Below are positions 23,006-34,821 of a stretch of DNA of 64,000 bases, one piece after another. Origin of the DNA: Synanceia verrucosa. Taxonomy: Eukaryota; Chordata; Actinopteri; Perciformes; Synanceiidae. The translations under genes were made by a program, and so were the position numbers. The stretch's first letter is position 1, and each line of letters starts with the position of its first letter. A model generated the notes under the pieces. That model was given only the letters and a program-made list of their open reading frames with translations, had not been told where the DNA came from and searched no databases. The stretch is taken from assembly GCA_029721515.1 (NCBI GenBank), contig CM056568.1, positions 1,798,001 through 1,862,000 of the forward strand, given 5' to 3'.

Positions 23006-25240
23006 TAGTGTGTGCCTTGATTCTCCCAATAATATCGGTGACCTATGAACAAACTGAAAACGGGAGTAACGTGTTGTAGTACACAGGAGCAGTATTTGCT
23101 TATGGCGACTCATCCTTATGAGAACCGTGTATGCCATGCAGCCTGCCTGTTCAATTCCTTCCATACATATTGAGAGTGTGTGTGGGGGAGGGGGGCAGTA
23201 CATCTGTCTAAGCTGCTGGTGTTATAAATATGCAACAGCTTGATCTAAAGGTTAGACAGCCAGCTGCTCCAGCCTAGACACAGTGCACACCCTCACATAA
23301 ACACAGTCAGTTAGAATAGGCAGCTCAAGGTAGAGCCCTCAATGAAGGAGTGCATAGAAATTATCTCCCTCATCATCTTCCAAATGTCCTTCACTGTTTC
23401 CCCATCAGAGATGACTTCACCAAACAGAATTTGCCTTCTTGTCTGCCAGCTAGACAGGACAAGGCTGTCTCAGGTGAGACAATCCCAATCCACTCCATCC
23501 AAAAAAGATACCGCTAACTCATGGTTACAGCACCACGGAAAGGACAAAAACAAAAAAAAACACTCTCCAAGACAGATGCATCTGAAAACATGATATCATT
23601 AGGTATTATGTCAATGCAGGTACATTTACATTTTTACAGGTATAATTAATTACGGATGCTTCTTTGGTTATTCTTTGTTTTCCTGTCTTCAGTTTCCTAA
23701 ACAGTCATCTGGTGTTGCAGTTGGTGTTTACACATCGTCTCCACTTTAGAAAACACAAAGGAAAAAAAAAAAGTCTGTTTATGGAGTCAACATGTGACCA
23801 AAGTTTGATGAGATCCACAGAAACACAGACTACAATCTTTGGCTCTGATTTGCTTTCATCTGCAGTGGTTATTTACATGAAAATATAATTAGAAAGATCA
23901 TATTTTGTTTTTAATACCTGCTTTGATTTGGGAAAAAAACAAACAATAAAAAAAAAATAAACATTTGACATTAGTAGTTTTAATGAGGTGTTGCTTAGCG
24001 GCATACTTCCCCCTCTAATAATAACAATCTCTATTCATTTAAGTTTGTCTATTCATTTAAGCAACATTTTACATGCGTGAATAAAAGCTGTGGAAGATCA
24101 CACTGTGATTATTACATTAACCAATAACTTTTAACCAAATTATTTTCATTTAAAGTTTTCATTGAACTTTGAATCCAATTATTTTGAAACAAAGTTGCAC
24201 CCTTCCACTCCATGCACAGCTGACAGAATAGACTCATAAACAAATGAGATAACCTTAAAGAATAACCTTAGAAAACACAACAGTGACAACATTTTGGGCT
24301 ACATCTCCAACATTCTGAATTATGTTGGCTATCATCTGAACAGTGTTTAAAAAAAAAAAAAAAACACTGTCCTGTGGTTCTATCTGATTTCTGTCCTATG
24401 CTTTAGTTTAATGCATGTAGTCAAGTCACCTGATGCGACAGTGCTAGAAAAGCCCAAAAATACAGCCACCTCACTGAAATGGTTGAAGAAGCACATCACA
24501 TCTAACTGCATAATGACATTCAGTGCACTGTACGTCAGCCAATAGATGATATCGGGCAGAATAATATGGTATACTCTGGCTGGACGTGAAACATCCGCAT
24601 GATGTGTACGGCTGTAATCTTTTAAAATGAAGTCAACACAGCTGTCTGAATGAGACATTTTCACAGAAATATGAAATAGATAACAGTGAGGGGATTGTGA
24701 GATGTTTAATTTCATTTAAAAAATCTAGAAATATGCATCCTACATTAGTGTTTGCATGCTGTTTATGGAAGTCCACAGAACTGTTTTACTTGTTATTTAC
24801 CCTGGCATCGAACCGGTATCAAGAATTATGGAAAGTCACTGATAGTGGCATTGACTTCATTACATTTCGGGTTATATTACAAAAACTGGTTCCCTCATGA
24901 TCACACTTGGACCCTACCGATTAATGGGACAGATGATTAATGATTTAATCAGCTGATTACAACCCTTTTCAAAAGAATCAACACCATCAGAATTTTGCAG
25001 ATAATCTCTTTGAGTGCCAAAGATGTACATGTAGATCTTTTAATATCCAACGCTTGAATGCCATAGATGTACACATACATCTTTCATTTTTCAGCAGTAG
25101 GGACAAAAAAGCACTCTCACACAGCCTGTGAGTAATTTTGGGGCTTCTGGGATTTGTAGTCGGGACATAAACAGACAGTATACACCACAGAGGTCAAAGC
25201 AGGAAGTGGAGACGATCAAAGATTAGAGAGCAAAATCATC
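23006..25240. other. Unassigned region
   Basis: No exon, RNA gene or complete element recognised. A-rich runs at 23761-23772 and 24349-24364. Confidence 0.45.
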
Positions 25241-25635
25241 CGTCATCCGACTGCCTTCCACTGATTGGCCAACGAGTGTCGTCATTGGAAGCGTCTGACT
25301 AGACTGTAAAAGCCAAACAAAACTCGACCCCACCATTTTTAAAACTGGCAACTGTTTCTCTATTGTTACACAAGAAAATGACATTGCTTTTGATTGCGTA
25401 CATGATCGGTTCGGTGCCCTTCACTGTTTGTGACAGTAGTGTTGTTCTTCTTCTTCCCTGTTTTCTGTTGAATGTAAATGTAAATGCTGTTTGCGCTGCC
25501 GTATGACGACCCGCCCAAGCCGAGGAGGTACTCAGTTGGAATGGAATGGAAAAGCAACAAAACTGAGTTGTGCCGAGCAGTTACTGTGTAGTGGAAAAAT
25601 GCCATAAAATGTGACTTGGTGAGCAACGCTAACAT
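25241..25635 (-). mobile_element. Dispersed MITE, inverted relative of 35409-35908
   Basis: Shares, in inverted order, CACTGATTGGCCAACGAGTG, ACTCGACCC, the AAATGACATTGC region, GAAGAAGAACAAC, CCGAGGAGGTACTCAGTTG and a terminal GTGGAAAAATG with the element near 35.4-35.9 kb. It is decayed at its outer ends. The open frames of both copies are chance frames of this repeat. Confidence 0.65.
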
Positions 25636-25640
25636 CCTGG

Positions 25641-27296
25641 CTGCTCATTGGTAGAGTTTGGATTAACTGATGTTGGTGTCAGATTGTTTATGTGATCATT
25701 ATATTCAAAAGGAAAAAAGATGGTAAAGAATGATGGAGCAGAGAATACGCACAGTAAAAAGTACCCCAACTTTAAAAAGGCAGGAATTCTTCAAACAAGA
25801 AGATTGTCAGTATTTACAAAGATTAATAATCGTGTTATTTGTTCTAATTCTTATTCCCATCTCCCATAAAGTGGCATAACTCAGAGGGAGGGCCGTTAAC
25901 GCATTAGTACCTTTGAATCTGATGACCACTAGCATGGCAACAACCACTCAAATTAGTCGTGGTTCCTTGAGCCGAGACAACGGGCATCCAGGGTCACCAG
26001 CATACCTGGCATTCCTCCACTGCTAGTACTGACAGCAGCAGCACACAACCCCCAGAAAAACACACTCAACACAAAAACGACCTCCACCACCATGGACCAT
26101 GGTGCACATGAAAGTGAAAAATAAACTGTCTATTATTGACAGTGACATTATGATAAAACACAGCACAACATGTCTGCTGAAGCCTACAGAAAAGAGAAAG
26201 CAGAGCTCCCATCATGGCCTTGATGAAAAAAATCCCTTCCTGATTTGTTGCTGTTTTTTTTTCTGAAACACTGAACAGTGCTTTCAAAACACACTTGCAG
26301 TATAGACCACTAGCACAATCAAGTACTTTATTTTTTGCTATTTTAGTTTACGATAACATCCTTGGAACATTCAATTAATTTCACTGCAACGACTTTCAAT
26401 TAAAAAGTGTTAGTCTGTTCAAGGCCTGTCCAAAGCTGGGACACTGTTGTGCCATATTCTGCCTCGTTGCTCTGTGCAAAAGCATAGAGATTGAAGGGGG
26501 GTATTACAGAATCTCTGAGTGAAAGGGACTATTGATAGGGATGTACTGTTAAATTTTTTTCATTTCCGATACCTATATCTGAACAGCGCTGAATTAAGAA
26601 ATTATGTCTCATTGTGTGGAAAAGACTGGGATCATTCTTTTGAGCAAGGCAACATCTGAACAGAACGCCACAACAAGTTTGTCCTTCCTTCCTTCAGCCA
26701 TCAGACTTTATAACTCATCCACCTGAGACTCTTTTGCTACTGTGTATGGCAACTGTTGTGAAACAATTTCCTTTGGAAAGAAGTTTTATCTTATCTTTAT
26801 ATTTTTTATATTTATATAAGCCGCTAAAATCATTGTGTTTATGATACGTTCTTTTCTTCAATTTCACGTTACAAATTAACACTTTAACGATGCTCTTTGG
26901 TGGATTATTAGTTTGCTGAATTCCAGGAGAAGCTTGGACAGATTCAGAAAAGACGGTTAATCTCATTTTATCAGCATGTTTGATCGTTAGTTACAACTGT
27001 GTTGTTAGTTTCCCTGATTTTTTTGAATGGAGTTCTGCTTGATGACCTGTAAGCACGTCTCTGGCAACTCATTTCGGGCAGTTTGTCCTAGTAGAGTTAC
27101 CGTGGCACATGCCACTGATTTGACTCACTAATTTTGACAGTCCAATAAAAAAAAATTAAAACAAAACATCATTCACTCTATTTTGAAAACAAATGTGAGC
27201 CTCCACTCCACCAAACACCATAGTGTTCGCAAAAATCCAGCGCTTCCTGTTGTGTTCAACCAATCACGTTAGGGGGGAGGCAGACTCTAACTCCTC
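25641..27296. other. Unassigned region with a few repeat scraps
   Basis: No exon found. 26532-26590 looks like a lone hAT-type end (GGGATGTACTGTTAAAT). 26640-26720 resembles a LINE 3' end (CCTTCAGCCATCAGACT), but both assignments are weak. Confidence 0.35.
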
Positions 27297-28100
27297 AGGG
27301 TCCTAAAGAGAAACTGGTAGCTTTCTGTGCCGTTTGATCATAACATAATAATAATAATAATAATAAATATTGATGATGACCGTGATTAAAGGCCAAGTTC
27401 ACAAGTCACATTTATGCCCCTATTAGTGTTGACACGATACCACCATTTTGGTATTGATACCAGTAGCAAATTGTCTTTTGACACTTTTCCAAATAAAAAG
27501 AAAACAGTAATTGTCATTATTGACTTTATTTCAATAGAAAATCTTATAACTATAACTATGCATCAGTAAATAAAATAAAACACCACAAAGACAGGCTTTT
27601 CTAATGCACAGACAACACAATTTTAAAATAAATAAAATAAAAACTATGATTCAAAACACAAACATTTTCTTAAAGAATTTTACAACAGTGTAATAAAATA
27701 TGATTTAGAATACTACGCTTTTCTCTTTGCACTTCAAATTAATCATAATCAGCATCTACACATATGTTTAAAAAGTTTAAAAATCACTGTGAGAATATAA
27801 ATATAATAAAATTATATAAATAAGCTATCCAGAGCAAGTGAGCAAGTTTTGAACCTGAGGTAAATCCATATGGCACTCCGGGCACCTGGTTTATCAGTGA
27901 GCTGTGGTGTGGTGAAGGAAGCAGCTGCCTCTCTCACACTATGTTACTCTCTGTTCAGCAGATGTGAATCCCTCTCGTTAATTCCTGGTTAATAAATGAG
28001 CCGCTCGTTGTTTTCTAAATGCGAAAATGACGTATTGTATGAAAAAAAATGTTCCATTGCTAAATTTTTTTAAAAAATGAACACAGATCAGCGTTAACTT
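27297..28100 (+). repeat. Dispersed repeat split by a roughly 600-bp insertion
   Basis: The two parts (27297-27400 and 28028-28100) match contiguous sequence at 8988-9196. The intervening segment starts near 27425 with TAGTGTTGACACGATACC, a hAT-like terminus, and is AT-rich and non-coding, so it is probably a later insertion. Confidence 0.6.
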
Positions 28101-28186
28101 ACAGTCTTGAGGCAGCTGCTAATAACCATTTTTTCTTATCCCACTTGAAACAGACTTCTAACTACTAACAACAACTCCGTGCATGG

Positions 28187-28254
28187 CACTCTATTTATTC
28201 TTCTACTTCTTTAGTTTTCGGCAGACTAGGCACAGAAGAAGAATAAATAGAGTG
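28187..28254. repeat. Hairpin at the start of the THAP frame
   Basis: Arms of 18 bp (CACTCTATTTATTCTTCT at 28187-28204 and its exact reverse complement at 28237-28254) flank a 32-nt loop. Confidence 0.85.
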
Positions 28255-28546
28255 ACGCGTACAGAGTTGTTGAGTTGCAAAGGCCTGCGAAAACAAGCAG
28301 AGGAAAACACACAAAAATTGTTTCATAGAATTCCAAAAGTAGTGGAACAAAGTCATTTTTGGCTTGCTGCACTCTGCATTCCTTCAACAACACCGGTGGA
28401 GAAAATAAATCAATATCGCGTCTGCGAAGAGCATTTCACACTGGGGGACTATGAAGAGAAGATGCAGGATGTTACAGGATGCTACACGTTATTCAGTCTG
28501 AAGAATACAGCAGTCCCATCAATTTTCAGAACGAAGTGCATCATCA
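28240..28546 (+). pseudogene. THAP-domain remnant
   Basis: Within an open frame of 145 residues (28183-28620) the order of motifs is that of a THAP zinc finger: a Cys in LLSCKG, LFHRIPK, a Trp in FWLAAL, the pair CEEHF (third Cys and His ligands) and, about 32 residues later, LKNTAVPSIF, which matches the family's AVPTIF signature. Only one of the two N-terminal Cys ligands is present, so zinc binding is probably lost. THAP domains occur in host DNA-binding proteins and in P-element and Kolobok transposons; among dispersed repeats a transposon source is more likely, but no catalytic part is visible. The annotated ATG at 28183 lies within a hairpin and is probably not a real start. Confidence 0.65.
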
Positions 28547-28620
28547 GTGCCTTAAGTATAATTTTGATCCTTCTTTGGGTTATAACTTACATTACTGCAG
28601 CCGAGCGACAGCCGCTGTGA

Positions 28621-29743
28621 AACACTTTCATTAAAGTCAATGAGTCAATTTACACCGCCCGCATAACTGCAACGTTACTGCAACTGTGTTCCCAGAAAGT
28701 ATCACGTGCGGCTTCGCAAGAAATTCGCCCTGGTTCTATTTCCAAACCGAAAATGTGTGTAATTGAATGAGTTTTCAAAAAAGGGAAAGATCAGCTGTGA
28801 GGTAATGAGCAGCTGTGTAAATTGGGCTTTAGTAACTGCAACGTAGTCTGGCTCACATTGTTGTCTCGTTTCTTGTATAAGTTATAATTTCATCACCGGT
28901 TCATCCTATTTAGTATAAATGACGAGTTTACCTGTTACCTGGAATAAGCGAACAGCTTGGCTACACTCAGTATGTCATGCTTCTGTTGACTCGGGAATAG
29001 TAGGAAACCACCGAGTGGATTGCATAACATAACAGGTTGACAGTAAACAGTAGCAAATAAATTATTGTTCATGTAACGTTTTCATAACAGACCCACCAAT
29101 CAAAGATTTTTATTTAACTGACATAGTACATTGGCATTGACAGCAACTATCTCAAGACTGTAAGCAGAACAACAAAGTCCACTTGTGTCAGCCTAGTAGT
29201 CACACTGGTGTGTTGAAGGAAGTTGCTGCGTGGTGTCTTTGCACCTAGCAGCGGTGCTTTGCCAGAATATAGTCCAAGTCCAAATCAGCCTAGTAGTCAA
29301 TGGCTGAGCTGGCGAAAAAACGCTTTTGCTCACTTATTTAACTCTCAGGACTGCAAGGGTTTCACATAGGGGTGGAATATCCCTTTAAACTAGTTCCAAC
29401 AGGGCTTAGAGCTCGTACCACTATACTGGTATCAAGGTAATCAAAAACTCAAGCAAAATAAAAACATGAATAATCTGAAATCACTAGTGTTAAATGAGAA
29501 GAAAAAGCAAATTGGATTTTTAAAAAATATATATTTAGAAGAAGAAAATTTTAAACAAGTGTAACCTTGTCTACAGTGTTGAAAAAACAGACAGTGAGTT
29601 TGTGATTTAAGGGCAAAGACAGGAACAGCCTGACTGAGAGTTTTAATCATTGGACATCATTTTAACAGCTCGGGCAGCTTTGGTATTAATGATCAGAACA
29701 GTACCAAGGCATTTTGGATCATCTGCATGCAGGTGTGTCTAAA
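28621..29743. other. Unassigned region
   Basis: No further exon, splice-consistent continuation of the THAP frame or terminal repeat was recognised. Confidence 0.4.
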
Positions 29744-29940
29744 TTAGGGCTCACGATTCGGGATCGCGATTGAATGATTTTGATAATATGCTTGGGACAT
29801 ATTATTCAATATCACATGAAAAAGTAAGCACAACAACAACAGTATCAGAATCTACCGGCTGCTGCATGCCGGTAGGACACGGCCACTTCCCAGCGAGCAG
29901 CGTGACTACTGCGACCAGAGGAAGACTGAGAGAGGGAAAG

Positions 29941-30475
29941 ATGTTTGAAAAAGGAGAAAAAATGAGTGAAACTGAAGTTAAGGACAGCAAAAATAATGCT
30001 GAACATGAAAGTGAAATCACTGCATCACCCGAGACCAAAGACATTGTTGAAAAAAGGTAACACAAAGTTAATTGTGTGGATGTGGTTTGGATAGGGCAAA
30101 AGCGACCAGGAGCAGGCGAAGCCGGTCTGCAAAATATGCCGACAGGTGCCAGCCAGGACGGGGAACACAACAAATATTTTCCTTCACCTGAAATGGCGCC
30201 ACCCCAGTAATTACACTGAGAGTGTGACTCTGCAGGCTCAAGCTGGTACGACACCACACACACAGCCAAGCAAGCGCACTACCTGTACGTCACCCGTTAG
30301 CATCGCTCTGTTAAACAACAATCCATCCAGCCAATGCCCCGTATGAAAAACAATCAAAGCGGAGCAAAAATATAACGAGCCATATTACTTTTTGCCTCGC
30401 TAAAGACACGATGTCCCTGAGCACAGTGGAAAAAGACAGCTTCAGAAAAGTGACCAAAGTGTTAGACCTCAGGTA
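29941..30475 (+). pseudogene. hAT transposase relic with BED zinc finger (ZBED-like)
   Basis: A degraded hAT-superfamily transposase. An acidic N-terminal part (MSETEVKDSKNN..., 29961-30057) ends in a stop, then a second frame from about 30074 holds VWMWFG, an in-frame TAG at 30092-30094, and a BED finger: KPVCKIC (C-x2-C) followed by FLHLKWRH (H-x4-H) at about 30122-30210. After another break, 30385-30475 reads LAKDTMSLSTVEKDSFRK...LDLRY, the conserved block that precedes the catalytic region in ZBED-type hAT transposases. The RNaseH core and C-terminal dimerisation domain are absent. A hAT-like left end lies at about 29746 (AGGGCTCACGATTCGGGATC), and GAATCGAGATC at 30601 may be part of the other end. 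Confidence 0.8.
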
Positions 30476-30660
30476 CATACTCATTATTAGAAGGCATATT
30501 ATTTAATTTGTTATGTTATTAAACTTTATTAAAAAGTTCCTTCAAAATATAAGCTGTCCCTCACACTGGTAGCATCTGCAAAAACTACATATCGTCATAA
30601 GAATCGAGATCAATCAATATGGTCTAGACTAAATTCAAAATCTCAGCTACTCATTTCTAC

Positions 30661-33459
30661 ACTGCTCATTCATTCATCCACTCTTAACCCTTTAAATTTC
30701 TGTCTGGATCTTTTTCACTTATCCAGGAAACTTGGAAATAACAATATCTGGCAATTTTTTTTAGTTCTCCTCTCCTGGAAGCTGTGAAGCAGCCTCTTTG
30801 TTCCCTGTGGTAAAAAAAAAAAAAAAAAACACTTTTCATACTTTTCAAATTTAAACTTAAACATATTTTATATTTTATATATGTATATATACATGTTAGG
30901 TGTAAAAGGGCTAACCGCTGCTTATCCTGTATTCAGGGTCTTTGGGGGTCTGAAGCAGACCTTCACATAATACCAGACTACCACTCACACAGGAAAATAC
31001 TATTTAAGTATTAACCAAGCGCTAACACCACGCTAGCTTTTTGAGGAACAATCTTGTCTAAAATGACAAGTGCTATGCCTTGAATCACTTCCTGGTCATT
31101 TATTGCATTCTAATGGAACTAACACTGTAATGTTTTTCTTTGGTGCACAGTGTTTACTTTGCTGTACAAAAGTAGGACACACTGTAGGATGCCTAAATCA
31201 TTGAGTTATTCCAGGAATGGCATGATTAGTAGCAACCTCGGAGCGACAAAAGCTGCGATGACGCCCTAAAACAACCCCTGCATCCTCCGTTGTCTGGGAC
31301 GGTCTCCCTTGACGCTGGATTGCATTTGACTGAGAGTGCTGACACACAATATAGCAGCCACTCCAGCTAAATGTGGCCCATTTACTTACGATGCCTAGAG
31401 GGGGGCAGGGGGAGAAGCTCAAGACTCAGAGCAGACAAATGAAAGTGAAGGGTGGGAGGGCTGAGGGAGAGGGAAACTAGTGACAGAGCATGAGCACAGA
31501 TCCTATTAGGCCACAGGATGAGGAGAGTAATAGTGACACCACTGAATTTATCCCACTGCAAACACTGGCATGGGTGCGGATGCTTTGTGTGTAGTCCAAT
31601 GCTGTAGTGAGCTGCAGGGGTGTGGTGCTGCACACTGAACAGCATTAACAATAACACCAGGTGCTCTCTGATTAAACCCTTCAGAGGACGTCTATAGAGT
31701 CTAATGTACAACCTGGATGTCCATGCGATCACATCTGATCACATCTTTTTTTCCTCATCAGTGGATCATATTATCTGGATAGAAAACACTCGATTATTTT
31801 CTGATTCGAAAGGATACAGCTGATGTGTGGACTGTGGACCCTCGCCGTGACAATCCATCCCATCGCTGGACAAAGGAGGCAGAAATACCTCCCTTCTCGC
31901 GAGTCTTTGAGCCAACATATCAATTTAATAAGCAGCCTGCATGCGAGGCAGCGATGGGGTATTTGAGGACACGACCCTGCTTTTGGCATGGCGAGGGGAT
32001 CTTCATGTATGCTGTTTCAAAAAGCATGCTCTCTGTCTCCACAAAGGAATGCCACACAAAGGAAACGTGTGAGCCAATGAGGGGAAAAAAATCACTATCT
32101 GCTGTTTGGACTAAATGCCTTCTCCTGATCTGCTGATCATTGAAACAAAAGAGAGCAGACACAGTTCCGCTGCAAAAATGAAAATAATAAAAAAAAAAAA
32201 ATCACAGCGTGATGAGAGCAGGCATGAATTGTAGCAGGGGTTGCAGCAGCGTTCTGACGAGCTACAATGATGAATCCAATTCACAAATCTGGGGTAAATT
32301 ATGATTGCTCATCAGGGACCATAAACACCGCATTACACCCGGAACAATATCACACCGAGAGTCTTCAGGACTCTCTCTTCTATTCGGCATGAATGAATAT
32401 TTTCTTCCACTGTACTGACCGCAAGATTTAGAGAAATTTAAAAACCGAAATCACTAGACTACAAATCAACAGATACGACTTCGGTAGAACCTAGCAGTGT
32501 TGGTTTGGCACATTTTTAATGAACCGGAATGGTCCGTATACTGTTAATTAGGATTTCTCTCATTTATTGGCACGCTGTGTAGGACCAACATTGAATTTAC
32601 CTGACAATAAACCGTCGTAAAGGGACAGCGAAGTCGAAACTCATTGGAGTTCAACCCTGTTCTGGACCGCAGCTTTAAGCTAGCAGGAGTTTCAACTGGC
32701 AGACTATTAAATAGCAATTTAAAGCTTTAGTAAACACTGCGAGCAACTTATTAACTAACTGATAGATGGTAGCCAGGATAGAGGACAAACTACCCTATAT
32801 ATTAACTTCAGAAAAAGTCCACTTAATTGCCCACTTAATTCAAAAGAGTCAAACATGTAACATTACTGAGCAAGTACGTCACTGTCGTAGCATCTGAGAT
32901 GAGGAAAATAGTAAGTGAGCTACAAACAATGTGCCACCGGGAGATAACGGTAACCTGGGACAAGAGCCTAAGGCAACATAAACTTACACACTTCAGCGCC
33001 ATGTTTCAACCACAAAGTCAATGAACAACCAGGGCTTGATGAAAAAAAAGCGAACATCCACTTCGTGATGCTGCCAACTTTGTTTTTGCGAAGCTGGGGA
33101 CTGTTCTTCCGGACGGACTCCAGAGCTCTTTGTTGGCAAAGCAGAACACAAAAGCTGTGCAAAAATGTAGCCGTAGAGAGGCCAGCGTTGATCCTGGGCT
33201 ACAGCCCTCTGCCCTTTTAAGTCCTATGTGACTTTTAGCTCCCTGCTCCTTTTTTCCCCAGACCATAAACATTCCTCAGACAGGCAGCGGCAGGCTGGCC
33301 ACCGATCCTGCGCCATCTTAGTTGGACACACTCTGCTTCTTTAGGCTTCTTGAACAAAGAACGTTTCTGGTTTTAACTGCTTGGACCCGAGAGTAACTTC
33401 CGAGAAACACGCGAGAAAAACTGAACACAGCTCAATACTGTCCATCTAAGGATACTTAC
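30661..33459. other. Probable intron 1 of the minus-strand gene; no exon seen
   Basis: Downstream (minus strand) of the exon at 33460-33523. Contains an A-run (30811-30828), stretches of even-composition unique sequence (31200-31400, 32200-32420) that could be conserved non-coding elements, and AAGATGGCG (YY1-type word, minus strand) at 33311-33319. No acceptor-flanked coding exon could be identified. Confidence 0.45.
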
Positions 33460-33523
33460 CGGTATTTTCTTGTATCCTTGTCCCGAACAGGAGGACGAAC
33501 AGAAGGCATGGTATTGCATCCAT
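33460..33523 (-). CDS. First coding exon of an unidentified secreted or membrane protein
   Basis: On the minus strand, ATG at 33523-33521 lies in a strong context (A at -3, G at +4: CCACGATGG). The 21 complete codons start MDAIPCLLFVLLFGTRIQE: short N-region, hydrophobic core CLLFVLLF, then a polar stretch, i.e. a signal peptide. The exon ends after one base of codon 22 at a near-perfect donor (CCG|GTAAGTA, donor bases 33459 downward), a phase 1 intron, which is usual after signal-peptide exons of extracellular and type I membrane proteins. No later exon was found in the window, so the gene continues leftward. An in-frame upstream ATG (33712) would place CCAAT and GC boxes within the coding region and is rejected. 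I do not recognise the family. Confidence 0.75.
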
Positions 33524-33712
33524 CGTGGCTACAGACCAGACTGGCAGCCGACTGCTAACTTCTCCCAGTGCTGAGGAAGGTAGACACTGATTGGCTAATA
33601 GAGCCTTTAGCCCCGCCCATCGTGCGCTGGCTCGGAGAAGCTCAACGCTGATTGGCGGCGAGGTCTGCCACACCCCGCCCCACTGGACCAACTCTACCAC
33701 TGCTGTAAACAA
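33524..33712 (-). promoter_or_regulatory. TATA-less promoter with CCAAT and GC boxes
   Basis: Upstream (minus strand) of the signal-peptide exon. Two CCAAT boxes (seen as ATTGG on the plus strand at 33590-33594 and 33651-33655) lie 67 and 128 bp from the ATG. GC-box-like CCCCGCCC words lie at 33611-33618 and 33673-33680. CpG content is locally high against AT-rich flanks, and TGTAAACA, a forkhead-type word, sits at 33704-33711. No TATA box was found. The transcription start was not determined. Confidence 0.65.
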
Positions 33713-33720
33713 ACACTGAC

Positions 33721-34229
33721 TATTGACTATAGTGACAAATACACATTTATTTTGTACTTTAATAAAGGTGATGAATAAATTATATAAAAATAATGTTATA
33801 ATGTTTGTTCTATTGTAATCTTACCATACGACAAAAATAATAACCTCTAACCCTTGAAACAACATTACAATAAGTAACAAATTGTTAAACCTTTAACTAT
33901 TTCAATCAGATATTTATTGCATTTCAGCTTGAAAACAGATAAACCTCAGTAAAGTCAGAGACTACAGCTATGGGATGATTTCCCAATGTATCAGACACAC
34001 AGCCTGTTTTTTAAGAAGTATAGTAAGGCTAAAGGAAAAGAGAGAGGAAGGTGACACTCTTGATATTGTCAGATAGAAAGAACATGTCACTGTGGCTCTG
34101 ACTGAGGACACGTGTCATAATAATAACATCAGCTGATAACATTCTCACTGGTGCCACTCTTCCCAGATAACATATCCTCAATGACATGCTGTGACTAGGC
34201 CTGTGAGCACTGCATGGTCCATATGTCAG

Positions 34230-34234
<5 letters not shown>
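33721..34234. other. Unassigned spacer upstream of the promoter
   Basis: AT-rich, with no exon or element ends recognised. Confidence 0.5.
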
Positions 34235-34267
<33 letters not shown>

Positions 34268-34370
34268 CCCTGGTACATATTCTGAAGCCTATAACCCTTT
34301 CTTTGTCTATTACACATTTATTCCATCCCTTAGAGTAGACACACACATATGCACACACACACACACACAC

Positions 34371-34418
<48 letters not shown>
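34235..34418. repeat. Two CA microsatellites
   Basis: CA runs at 34235-34266 and 34351-34418, the second interrupted by GCACAC variants. They account for the Cys/Val-rich and Thr/His-rich open frames on both strands. Confidence 0.97.
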
Positions 34419-34421
<3 letters not shown>

Positions 34422-34549
34422 ACCTTCACAAACGCTCTTGACCTGGACCCCAATCCTCCTCCGTCCAGTGTGCACACTCACACCACCCTCCCTTGTCCCT
34501 GGAGAGTGTGACAGAGATTGATGACGGCCTATTATTTGATGTTCACACG

Positions 34550-34821
34550 ACCACACACACACATTGGTTTAAGTCACCTTTGGGGTATTTAGGCATTTTT
34601 ACCCTCCCTTTGGGGACAAACAATGATTTCCTGAAAAGTACCCTAAGTCTAACTACAACAACTAACCCTAACCCTAACCACTGACCCAACATCAAGGTTT
34701 GAACAATTGGAAACATGGACTTTGTCCCCAATTGCACATGCCATCCCCAATCAACTGGTATTAATTCGTGTGTGACCCCAATGTGGACAAAAGGCAGACC
34801 ACACACACACACACACACACA
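34550..34821. repeat. CA-flanked dispersed repeat with telomere-like core
   Basis: Between CA runs (about 34551-34563 and 34799-34821) lies a unit with CCTTTGGGGTATTTAGG, GGGGACAAA, three TAACCC-type repeats (34663-34679), then GACTTTGTCCCCAATTG and GACCCCAATGTGGACAAA. This arrangement of GTCCCCA words, a TAACCC core and flanking CA runs recurs in fish genomes. The telomere-like core is part of the repeat, not a chromosome end. Confidence 0.6.

Noticed and set aside
33446..33712. 88-residue minus-strand frame starting at the upstream ATG
   Set aside because: The extra N-terminal part spans CCAAT and GC boxes, its ATG context is poorer, and the internal ATG directly begins a signal peptide; reading past 33460 ignores a strong splice donor.
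34029..34562. 177-residue minus-strand frame
   Set aside because: Its core is poly-(Cys-Val) from the CA microsatellite; no domain or splice structure outside it.
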